Assembly (NCBI GenBank): GCA_017615275.1
Contig: JAGAAO010000015.1
Span: 1 to 64,000, forward strand
Length of the DNA: 64,000 bases
DNA from: Butyrivibrio sp.
GTDB lineage: Bacteria > Bacillota > Clostridia > Lachnospirales > Lachnospiraceae
Direction of reading: 5' to 3'
Shown one piece after another: positions 8,236 to 15,474 of the stretch; the first letter of the stretch is position 1, and each line of letters opens with the position of its first letter. Position numbers and translations under genes: made by a program. The notes below the pieces were generated by a model. That model saw nothing but the letters and a program-made list of their open reading frames with translations, was not told the origin of the DNA and did no database searches.

Positions 8236-11200
8236 ATGCATACAGTAAAGGTTTGGAAAGAACAGGTCATTATTCCCACATATGAGGTAGGTGCAGCTGA
8301 CAAAAATCCGATGTTTCTTGAGAAGCGGGTTTATCAGGGGAGTTCGGGGAAAATATATCCGTACCCTTCTACAAACGAGATAAGCAGAGTAAAGACAGAC
8401 AAAGCGTGGAATGCAGTGTGGCTTGAGAATGATTATCTGAAGGTTATGATACTTCCTGAACTGGGAGGTCGTATTCAGAGAGCCTATGACAAGACCAACG
8501 ATTATGATTTTGTTTATTACAACCACGTGATCAAGCCTGCACTTGTAGGACTTACAGGCCCATGGATATCCGGAGGAATCGAGTTTAACTGGCCTCAGCA
8601 TCACAGACCTACGACCTACAGCCCTGTAGACTGCAAAATCATTGAGAATAAGGACGGCAGCAAGTCTCTTTTGACCGGTGACGTAGATCAGATGTATGGA
8701 ACAAAAGAAGTAACGAAGTTTACACTTTATCCTGACAAGGCATATATCGAGATAACAGGCCAGCTTTATAACAGGACACCTCTTCCGCAGACATTTCTGT
8801 GGTGGGCGAATCCGGCAGTATCTGTAAATGACTATACACAGTCAATCTTTCCACCCGATGTTCACAGCGTATATGATCATGGTAAAAGAGCTGTATCAAG
8901 ATTTCCGATAGCTACAGGCGAGTACTATAAACATGATTATAGCGATGGAGTAGATATCTCCAGATATAAAAACATTCCGGTTCCCACCTCATATATGGCA
9001 GAGAAGTCTGAATATAACTTCGTTGGCGGATATGACTACCAGAAGAAAGCAGGATTACTCCATGTTGCAGATCATCATATTTCTCCCGGCAAGAAGCAGT
9101 GGACATGGGGATGCGGTGATTTTGGAAAAGCCTGGGACAGGAATCTTACTGATGAAGACGGACCGTACATTGAATTGATGACCGGTATGTACTGCGACAA
9201 TCAGCCTGATTTCTCATGGCTTAAGCCGTATGAGGAGAAGGTGTTTAAACAGTATTTCATGCCATACAAGGCTGTCGGACAGGTAAAGAATGCAACAATA
9301 AATGCAGCGCTCAATGTTGAGAAAAACGATGATGGTAAGCTCTATATTTGTGTGTATGCAACGGCAAGATACGACAGCGCTCAGATAAAGGTTGTATATG
9401 ACGGAAAAGAGATATTCTCTGAAGAGACAGTTTTGTCACCGTTTGATATCTATGAGAAAGAACTTGATGTGGAAATCGCTGATATCTATAATGCGAAAGT
9501 ATCAGTTTATGCAGAAGGAAAAGAACTGGTTTCTTATCAGGCAAAGAATCAGGGAATCCCTGAACTTGCCGAACCCGCAAAGGCTGCAAAGCTCCCTCGT
9601 GACATTATAACAAATGAGGAACTATATCTTACGGGGCAACATATCGAGCAGTACCGTCATGCTACATGGTTTCCCGATCCGTATTATCTGGAAGGACTAA
9701 AAAGAGATCCTGACGATACAAGGATTAACAATGCATATGGACTTCTGCTTCTTCGGCGCGGTAGGTTTGAACTTGCAGAGAAGTATTTCAGGGCTGCTCT
9801 TAGAAGGCTTATATCCATGCATCCCAATCCATATGATTCTGAGCCATACTACAATTTGGGGCTGACACTTTTCTATCTGGAGAAATATGAAGATGCATTT
9901 GATGCATTCTATAAAGCAACCTGGGTTAACGAGCTTCAGGAAATGTCATTCTATTATCTTGCAGTAATAGCTTCAAGAAGAGGTGAGTATGAGGATGCAC
10001 TTGACTTTATTGAAAAGTCACTTGTCAAGAATTCACACAGTATCAAGGCTCGCGGACTAAAGGCTTTGATCTTATGGAAGCTTGGAAGGGAAGAAGTGGC
10101 AAGGGAATGGATAAGTGACAACTTAAGACTCGATGCATTTGACTTTGTTTCAATGTTTGTTTTGATCTGTATGTCACGGGATGCTTCTGAGTTAATCAAA
10201 GAGTTCCATGATATTACAAGGGATTTCCATGAGACTTACCTGATGGCTTCAAGAGACCTTGCTGAATCAGGGTTCTATGAAGAGGCGGTAGAGCTTCTTT
10301 CTATGTATCCCGGTGATAAGCCTATGATCCACTACTACAGAGGGGCATATCTTAAGAAACTTGGTCTTGTTAAAGAGGCTTCAGTTGAGTTTGCCAAGGG
10401 AAAAAAGGCGGATTCTGCGTATTGCTTCCCTAACAAATTGGAGGATATAGCAGTTCTTACAAGTGCTATAGAGAGTGATGATACGGATGGAATGGCAAGA
10501 TATTATCTTGGTTGCCTGTATTATGACAAGCTTCAGTTTGATATTGCTATCGGATTATGGGAAGAATCCCTGGCAATTAATGATAGCTTCCCAACATTAC
10601 TCAGAAACCTGTCAATTGCCTATTACAACAAGCGGGATGAAAAGGAAAAAGCAAGGCAGTATCTGGAAAGAGCCTTTGAACTTGATAAGACAGATGCAAG
10701 TGTATTCCTAGAACTTGATCAGCTCTATCAGAAACTTCAAGTATCTTTGGAAGAACGCCTTGTGAAATACCGCGAAAATATCGGTCTGATTGAAAAGAGA
10801 GATGATCTGTACACTGAATATGTAACTTTGCTTAACAGCCTTGGAATGTATGACGAAGCCTATGAGAAGATTTCAACACACAGTTTCCGTACATGGGAAG
10901 GCGCAGAAGGTAAGATCACAATGCAGTTTAAGGTAAGCCTTGTTGAGAGGGCAAAAGCTCTTTTGACCAATGGCGATGGAGAAGGCGCAAAAAAGCTTCT
11001 CGAAGAAGCACTGTCATATCCTGAAAATCTCGGTGAGGGCAGGCTTGAAGGAACAAAGGACAACAATATTTACTATAATCTTGGTCTTGCATATGAACTT
11101 CTCGGCGACAAGGAAAAGGCTGATGAGTGTTATGAAAAGGCTACCCTTGGGGCAATGGAAGTCGCAGGAATGATGTATTACTATGATCAGCCTGCGGATA

Positions 11201-11523
11201 TGATATTATATCAGGGACTTGCAAAAGAAAAGCTCGCTGACCGCATGGGCGCTAATGCAAGATTCTACAGACTTTTGGACTATGGTGAGAAGCACCTTAG
11301 GGATATCTTTAAGATGGACTATTTTGCAGTATCCATGCCTGACATGTCCGTATTTGATGCAGACATGACCATTAAAAACGAAGTGCACTGTTATTATCTT
11401 ATGGGACTTGCAAACCTTGGACTTGGCAAAAAGTCTGAGGCAGTAAATTTCTTCAAGAAAGTCATAGCGATGGATAACACACATCAGAATGCATATATAT
11501 ATCTTAAGATGGCGGAGGCATGA
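8236..11523 (+). CDS. DUF5107 domain protein with C-terminal TPR array
   Basis: This 1095-residue protein has no signal peptide. Residues about 40-345 form a DUF5107 domain: VMILPELGGRIQRAYDKTND opens it and GIEFNWPQHHRP and FLWWANPAV are typical, with an aldose-epimerase-like strand pattern. From about residue 470 it is helical, with many tetratricopeptide-type repeats (for example EPYYNLGLTLFYLEKYEDAF and MARYYLGCLYYDKLQFDIAI). DUF5107-TPR proteins occur in glycan-degrading Firmicutes and Bacteroidetes beside carbohydrate regulators; their biochemical activity is unsettled. The start follows GGGAGGAGG. It is a single-gene unit divergent from the AraC regulator and uses abundant GAT, CTT and AGA codons like its neighbours. 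Confidence 0.88.
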   Translation: MHTVKVWKEQVIIPTYEVGAADKNPMFLEKRVYQGSSGKIYPYPSTNEISRVKTDKAWNAVWLENDYLKVMILPELGGRIQRAYDKTNDYDFVYYNHVIKPALVGLTGPWISGGIEFNWPQHHRPTTYSPVDCKIIENKDGSKSLLTGDVDQMYGTKEVTKFTLYPDKAYIEITGQLYNRTPLPQTFLWWANPAVSVNDYTQSIFPPDVHSVYDHGKRAVSRFPIATGEYYKHDYSDGVDISRYKNIPVPTSYMAEKSEYNFVGGYDYQKKAGLLHVADHHISPGKKQWTWGCGDFGKAWDRNLTDEDGPYIELMTGMYCDNQPDFSWLKPYEEKVFKQYFMPYKAVGQVKNATINAALNVEKNDDGKLYICVYATARYDSAQIKVVYDGKEIFSEETVLSPFDIYEKELDVEIADIYNAKVSVYAEGKELVSYQAKNQGIPELAEPAKAAKLPRDIITNEELYLTGQHIEQYRHATWFPDPYYLEGLKRDPDDTRINNAYGLLLLRRGRFELAEKYFRAALRRLISMHPNPYDSEPYYNLGLTLFYLEKYEDAFDAFYKATWVNELQEMSFYYLAVIASRRGEYEDALDFIEKSLVKNSHSIKARGLKALILWKLGREEVAREWISDNLRLDAFDFVSMFVLICMSRDASELIKEFHDITRDFHETYLMASRDLAESGFYEEAVELLSMYPGDKPMIHYYRGAYLKKLGLVKEASVEFAKGKKADSAYCFPNKLEDIAVLTSAIESDDTDGMARYYLGCLYYDKLQFDIAIGLWEESLAINDSFPTLLRNLSIAYYNKRDEKEKARQYLERAFELDKTDASVFLELDQLYQKLQVSLEERLVKYRENIGLIEKRDDLYTEYVTLLNSLGMYDEAYEKISTHSFRTWEGAEGKITMQFKVSLVERAKALLTNGDGEGAKKLLEEALSYPENLGEGRLEGTKDNNIYYNLGLAYELLGDKEKADECYEKATLGAMEVAGMMYYYDQPADMILYQGLAKEKLADRMGANARFYRLLDYGEKHLRDIFKMDYFAVSMPDMSVFDADMTIKNEVHCYYLMGLANLGLGKKSEAVNFFKKVIAMDNTHQNAYIYLKMAEA

Positions 11524-11646
11524 AGTTGAGGTTCCATCAGTATGAACATGTAAAAATAATGCAAAAATAAAAAAATTTGTTTTTCACCGCACATTATACA
11601 TAGCTCATCCGTTAATCATTATGAAGGGAGGTTGAAAAAAGTATCC

Positions 11647-11868
11647 ATGGACTTAGAAAATGCTTACGACAAAATATACCGGTATGTTTATTTCAAAATG
11701 AAAAATCAGATAAGTATATGGTCTCTTATATACTACAGACTTGTAGGTTTCGGAGGACACTATGTTACAACCTATGTGGCAGCACCTGTTATATATGTGA
11801 TAATCTCAGTTATTTTTGTATGTGTTGGGAAAATAGCTTATGATAGATTTCAGGTTATAGGCAGGTAA
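11647..11868 (+). CDS. Small protein with a sigma-factor-like N-terminus and one membrane helix
   Basis: This is a 73-residue frame; a TTG at 11632 abutting GGGAGG is an alternative start. The first part, YDKIYRYVYFKMKN, resembles the opening of sigma-70 region 2 in ECF sigma factors. The remainder is unrelated to a sigma factor and contains a membrane segment (PVIYVIISVIFVCVGKIAY). One explanation is a deletion joining the start of a sigma gene to the end of a membrane protein gene; the other is a real orphan small membrane protein. No function is assigned. Confidence 0.45.
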   Translation: MDLENAYDKIYRYVYFKMKNQISIWSLIYYRLVGFGGHYVTTYVAAPVIYVIISVIFVCVGKIAYDRFQVIGR

Positions 11869-11898
11869 TGTATTGAAGTTAATTCTGAAAGGTAGGCT

Positions 11899-12855
11899 AT
11901 GATAGAGACGGAAGTAATGATGGATTTTAAGGACGCACTGCGACAGGGAAGTCTTGAGGCAGTTCGAAGATGTCCCAAAGCGGATCTACATAATCATTTT
12001 GTATTAGGCGGGAGTCGAAAATTTTTGTATGAATGTTCCGGGAAAGATATTCAACCTATTAAGGAACCACTGAAGTCCATGGATGAGATGCATGCTTGGA
12101 ACAGCCGAAATTTGGGAGATTTTTTTAATTCATCCGAAGGACGCTGTAAGCTTATAGAAGCGACATTTGTGCAGGCAAAAGAAGATGGAGTGACAATACT
12201 TGAAATCGGAGAAGATGTTTGGGGATTAGGCGAGTTTTTTCACGGAAACATTGACGAACTTGTGGAAGCGTTTGAGTCAGCTCATAAGGAGATTGCTCCT
12301 GATATTGAGCTTCGGCTCCAAATAGGTATATCAAGACATTGCGATATTTCATATTTAGAAGATTGCTTGTCTGCCTTTTGGGGATGCAAAGCTTTATATT
12401 CAATTGATTTGTATGGCGATGAATTGGCACAACCTATAGAAAATTTTAAACCAATTTATAGTCGTGCGAAGTCTGAAGGACTTAGGCTGAAAGCACATGT
12501 TGGGGAATGGGGAACTGCAGAAGATGTTCGAAGGGCTGTTGAGTGTCTTGAACTTGATGAGGTTCAGCATGGGATTGCAGCGGTAGGAGATACTTCTGTA
12601 ATTAGATTTCTGGCTGATAATCGTATCAGATTAAATATCACTCCCTCCAGCAATTATCTGCTGGGACGTGTGAAAAATTTAAAGACGCATCCTATTGCGG
12701 AACTTTATCGAAATGGTGTAGATGTGACTATCAATTCTGATGACGTTCTGATTTTTGACTCGGATGTATCAAAGGAATATCTAAGGCTCTACCAGTGTGG
12801 ATGTTTGAATGCGGATGAACTGGATGATATCAGAAAGAATGGATTACAGTGCTGA
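11899..12855 (+). CDS. Adenosine deaminase family amidohydrolase, shortened C-terminus
   Basis: This 318-residue protein is a metal-dependent deaminase of the adenosine/AMP deaminase family. Metal and catalytic residues are all present: HxH in KADLHNHF, the His in LKAHVGEWG, the His in EVQHGIAAV and the Asp pair in VTINSDDVLIF. Family members usually continue about 20 residues past the ELDDIRKNGL helix; here the frame ends after three more residues, at the join with the damaged glycosylase gene, whose reading starts 7 bases before this stop. Loss of the last helix may or may not abolish activity. The ribosome site AAAGGTAGG lies at 11886-11894. The substrate could be adenosine, adenine or a modified purine. 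Confidence 0.82.
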   Translation: MIETEVMMDFKDALRQGSLEAVRRCPKADLHNHFVLGGSRKFLYECSGKDIQPIKEPLKSMDEMHAWNSRNLGDFFNSSEGRCKLIEATFVQAKEDGVTILEIGEDVWGLGEFFHGNIDELVEAFESAHKEIAPDIELRLQIGISRHCDISYLEDCLSAFWGCKALYSIDLYGDELAQPIENFKPIYSRAKSEGLRLKAHVGEWGTAEDVRRAVECLELDEVQHGIAAVGDTSVIRFLADNRIRLNITPSSNYLLGRVKNLKTHPIAELYRNGVDVTINSDDVLIFDSDVSKEYLRLYQCGCLNADELDDIRKNGLQC

Positions 12856-13121
12856 TTTTGGGAAGTTTTCCGTCGGTTAAATCACGAGAAGCTATGTTTT
12901 TCTATGGACATCCGCAGAATAGATTCTGGAAGGTAATCGCAACGTTGTATAATGAGAAGATTCCGACGACCGTAGAAGAAAAGAAAGCTCTTTTACTAAG
13001 GAATCACATAGCGGTTTGGGATGTGATAGCCAAGTGCCTTCCGTCAACGAGTCCTGCAAATGCAGCGTGGAGTTTCGGGCGGCTTTTGGAAGAATGGAGA
13101 GTGATTGATGAAGAGAAGTGA
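12849..13121 (+). pseudogene. Uracil/hypoxanthine-DNA glycosylase, truncated and internally deleted
   Basis: The frame encodes 90 residues where the single-domain DNA-deoxyinosine glycosylase (uracil-DNA glycosylase superfamily) is about 160. The N-terminal motif LILGSFPSVKSREAMFFYGH and HPQNRFWKVIA is intact but lacks the usual lead-in residues. IAVWDVIAKC runs straight into LPSTSPANAAWSFGRLLEEW, the normal C-terminal motif, so about 60-70 central residues are gone without a frameshift. Two deletions are therefore implied, one at the 5' junction with the deaminase gene and one internal. A stable but inactive product is possible. Confidence 0.75.
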
Positions 13122-13149
13122 GGAATGACTTTACTTCTCTTTTCTTTTT
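13111..13149 (+). terminator. Terminator after the glycosylase remnant
   Basis: AAGAGAAGT (13111-13119) pairs with ACTTCTCTT (13133-13141) and is followed by a T-rich run. The stem overlaps the last codons of the remnant. Confidence 0.65.
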
Positions 13150-13208
13150 GGTATAATAGAAACAGAACATTTGTTCTGCAAACAAAATAGGCAATGAGAG
13201 GGGAATAG

Positions 13209-13775
13209 ATGAGCGAAGTATATGAGAAGTGTCCTATATTTGAGAATAACAGATATATGTTGAGGTTTGTGACAAGAGAAGACGCAAGCGATCTGCTTGA
13301 TGTCTACAGTGACAAGCTGGCGCTGCCATTTTTTAATAGTGACAACTGCGATGGGGATAATTTCTATTATCCGACATTAGATAGAATGGAGAAGGCAATA
13401 GATTTTTGGATCAGTTCCTATGAGAAAAAGTGGTTTGTCAGGTGGTCGATAATTGATAAGAAAATTGGGAAAGCCATTGGAACCATCGAACTCTTTAACA
13501 GGGTAGCAGATGATGATTTTAACGGAGTCGGAGTATTGAGATTGGATGTTGGTAGTTGCTCCGAAAAGTCAAATGTATTGGAAGAAATAGTATCACTGAT
13601 CATCGAGCCGGCGTATGATCTGTTTGATTGCAGCGTTATTATCACAAAAGCCCCGATATATGCAGTGGAAAGAATAGAAGCATTGAAAAAATGTGGTTTC
13701 GAAAAGTCTGATAGCTTCCTGCTGGGAAAAGATGATAAGTATCCTTATAACGGGTATTGGATAGTTAAAAAATGA
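13209..13775 (+). CDS. GNAT-family N-acetyltransferase
   Basis: The 188-residue protein has the layout of ribosomal-protein-alanine-type or related GNAT acetyltransferases that use acetyl-CoA: RYMLRFVTREDASDLLDVY at the N-terminus, WSIIDKKIGKAIGTIELFN as the central sheet, and a late ALKKCGFEKSDSF that ends the fold. The acetyl-CoA loop is not a clean Q/RxxGxG/A, which lowers certainty about activity. The start follows GAGAGGGG. TATAAT at 13152-13157 can serve as its -10 box. It stands alone between the glycosylase remnant and the toxin-antitoxin-like locus. Confidence 0.75.
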   Translation: MSEVYEKCPIFENNRYMLRFVTREDASDLLDVYSDKLALPFFNSDNCDGDNFYYPTLDRMEKAIDFWISSYEKKWFVRWSIIDKKIGKAIGTIELFNRVADDDFNGVGVLRLDVGSCSEKSNVLEEIVSLIIEPAYDLFDCSVIITKAPIYAVERIEALKKCGFEKSDSFLLGKDDKYPYNGYWIVKK

Positions 13776-13780
13776 AGCGT

Positions 13781-13812
13781 TTGACTACATAATAGAGAAA
13801 TGCTAATATAAT
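13781..13812 (+). promoter_or_regulatory. Promoter of the convergent small RNA
   Basis: TTGACT (13781-13786), a 17-bp spacer and TAATAT (13804-13809) with an extended TGC before it; an overlapping TATAAT lies at 13807-13812. Nothing larger than a short RNA lies before the terminator at 13873, so this promoter appears dedicated to it. Confidence 0.75.
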
Positions 13813-13815
13813 AAA

Positions 13816-13916
13816 AGAAAAAGGTGCTACCGATAGACGGTTAGCTCCAGTTAATGATAATTGTTCAAATTAGACCGCATATCACTTAGCCAAAAGTTTT
13901 TCAGCGGTCTTTTTTG
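13816..13916 (+). ncRNA. Candidate antitoxin-type small RNA (about 95-100 nt)
   Basis: A strong promoter is followed by a short non-coding segment and an intrinsic terminator: GACCGC (13873-13878) with GCGGTC (13904-13909) and a T tract. The 5' end carries GGTGCTACC (13823-13831), which can fold onto the nearby GGTTAGCTCC. The same GGTGCTACC starts the oppositely transcribed toxin-like mRNA at 14126. The RNA converges on the 3' end of the toxin-like ORF, the layout of TxpA/RatA and Fst-type loci. Its antitoxin role is inference. Confidence 0.6.
13873..13916 (+). terminator. Terminator of the small RNA, possibly shared by the convergent transcript
   Basis: The 6-bp G+C-rich stem GACCGC/GCGGTC encloses a 25-nt loop and is followed by T6-7. 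It lies 4 bp from the stop of the convergent toxin-like ORF, so it may terminate both RNAs, although the T tract favours the plus direction. Confidence 0.6.
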
Positions 13917-13920
13917 ATGC

Positions 13921-14016
13921 TCATTTATGTGAGTTCTTATAAATACTGATCACAGTGACGATGATACTGATAATCGTTACTACAATACTTATAAGAGTGA
14001 TCGTAATGCTTAACAT
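13921..14016 (-). CDS. Small hydrophobic toxin-like peptide (31 aa), type I TA candidate
   Basis: The 31-residue peptide opens MLSITITLISIVVTIISIIV and ends in a short polar tail, YKNSHK. A single membrane helix with a charged tail is the hallmark of Fst/TxpA/Ibs-class type I toxins. AAAGGGAG at 14024-14031 gives a 7-nt spacer to ATG 14016. A second frame with an even better ribosome site (AAAGGAGGG, 14051-14059; ATG 14044, ending 13937) overlaps it out of frame and encodes a polar 35-mer; it could be a translational leader, as mok is to hok, or an accident. The alternating Ile/Thr/Val pattern does not match a specific known toxin. Confidence 0.6.
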   Translation of the reverse strand: MLSITITLISIVVTIISIIVTVISIYKNSHK

Positions 14017-14117
14017 CAAGATTGCTCCCTTTCTGATTTCTCATACCGTTCCCTCCTTTTATAACATGAGAGTTCTCGGATAAAAATCCGGCAAAGAGCC
14101 AACCGCCTACCGTGAAT

Positions 14118-14162
14118 GGTAGCACCGATGAAATTATAGCAAACATTCGTTCTTTTTATCAA
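14118..14162 (-). promoter_or_regulatory. Promoter and 5' element of the toxin-like transcript
   Basis: Read on the minus strand, TTGATA (14157-14162), 18 bp and TGC-TATAAT (14133-14138) place the start near 14126, where the transcript begins with GGTGCTACC (14118-14126). The same nine bases lie near the start of the convergent small RNA at 13823-13831. Confidence 0.7.
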
Positions 14163-14196
14163 TAATTCTTATCTCGTATATTTTTATACGATGTAA

Positions 14197-15318
14197 TTAT
14201 ATCCTTGCGACCAGTACCAGGACAGCGAGGAACGCCACGTTTACTGCGGTAAAGAAAAGAAGGTACTTCATGCTGTTTTCTTTGAATTCCTTGGTGTATG
14301 CTTTGTAGGAAATGAGGGACGCCATGGAAGCAATAAGGGTTCCAAGACCCCCGATGTTTACGCCAAGAAGCAGATCCTTGTAATTCGTTGTAAAGCCTGA
14401 GAGCATGAGTGTAGCAGGAACATTGCTGATAACCTGGCTGAGAGCGATTGCAATCGGGAACTCCCTGTCGCTTAAGATATCCTGAAGAAAAGAGCTTATG
14501 GCGCTGATATTCCCCATGTTTCCGGTAAAGATAAAGAAACCGATGAATGTCAGAAGAAGTATATAATCGGCTCTTAAGATGATCTTGTAGTCCATTCCGC
14601 CGACGATGATAAGAACGATGATAGCAAATACATACCAGGGAAGAACTCTTACCACTGACAAAAGAGCTGTTGCAAAAAGCAGAGCGTAGATAATTATTTG
14701 GCGCTTGCTTCCGAAGTTACTTGTTACTGCAGAATCCTTGCCGGTTGAAAGGTTTTTTTGCCTGCCGGGGGTTAAAAAGAAAATCGCCAAAGCCAAGAGG
14801 ATTGCTGAAACCAGGCTGTAGGGAAGAAGAATCAGAATAAACTCTCCGAGGCCCATACCTGTCAATCCGTAAAGATAAAGATTCTGAGGATTTCCGATAG
14901 GGGTAAGCATACTTCCGAGGTTCGCTGCGACAGTCTGAAGAACCACCGTAGGGATCATCATATCTTCTCTGCCACAGTCATGAAGTATCATAAGTGCAAA
15001 GGGCACGAAGGTTATGAGCGCCACATCATTGGTGATGAGCATGCTTCCGATAAAGCACATGAAGACCAGCACGGCAGCCAGTTGCCTACTTGATCTTACC
15101 TTTGACAAAAGAAATCCGGCTGTCTTTTCAAACACCGCATTCTCTTTAAATCCCTGAATGATCACCATAAGTCCCCAAAGGATTCCTAAGGATCTGAAAT
15201 CAATATATCCAAGATAGTCCTTTCCGGGATGCACGAAAAATGCTGAGACCATTGCCAGTATCCAGGCAATGGTCAGGACTGTATCGGGTTTCTTGAATCT
15301 TTTCTTTTTATTATCCAT
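14197..15318 (-). CDS. SLC13/ArsB-NhaD-like anion permease
   Basis: This 373-residue polytopic membrane protein has about ten hydrophobic helices and belongs to the ion-transporter superfamily that includes ArsB, NhaD and citrate carriers. Diagnostic features are ITNDVALITFVPFALMIL in the first half and the paired pattern SNVPATLMLSGF in the second, plus the loop GSMLTPIGNPQNLYLYGLTG, all typical of this inverted-repeat fold. The substrate is not predictable; arsenite is not supported because no ars genes are adjacent. The start is preceded by AAAGAGGT. It is divergent from the large surface protein across about 155 bp. Confidence 0.87.
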   Translation of the reverse strand: MDNKKKRFKKPDTVLTIAWILAMVSAFFVHPGKDYLGYIDFRSLGILWGLMVIIQGFKENAVFEKTAGFLLSKVRSSRQLAAVLVFMCFIGSMLITNDVALITFVPFALMILHDCGREDMMIPTVVLQTVAANLGSMLTPIGNPQNLYLYGLTGMGLGEFILILLPYSLVSAILLALAIFFLTPGRQKNLSTGKDSAVTSNFGSKRQIIIYALLFATALLSVVRVLPWYVFAIIVLIIVGGMDYKIILRADYILLLTFIGFFIFTGNMGNISAISSFLQDILSDREFPIAIALSQVISNVPATLMLSGFTTNYKDLLLGVNIGGLGTLIASMASLISYKAYTKEFKENSMKYLLFFTAVNVAFLAVLVLVARI

Positions 15319-15413
15319 GTGATTTCTACCTCTTTCAGAATAACAACGTCTAATATATTACCACAAAAAGTGCGTGGCGACATGCAAATTTAAACATGAA
15401 TACAGCAATATTC

Positions 15414-15442
15414 TTGACAACCATGCGGAAAATTGTTATCCA
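15414..15442 (+). promoter_or_regulatory. Probable promoter for the surface protein gene
   Basis: TTGACA (15414-15419) and TATCCA (15437-15442) are separated by 17 bp, with the gene starting 33 bp downstream. The -35 is consensus and the -10 is weaker. Confidence 0.5.
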
Positions 15443-15474
15443 TATATAGGCAATATAACATAGGAGCGGAATGT

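Noticed and set aside
14197-15318. Arsenite efflux gene arsB
   Set aside because: The fold fits the broad ion-transporter superfamily, but there are no arsR/arsC/arsA genes, so the specific function is not claimed.
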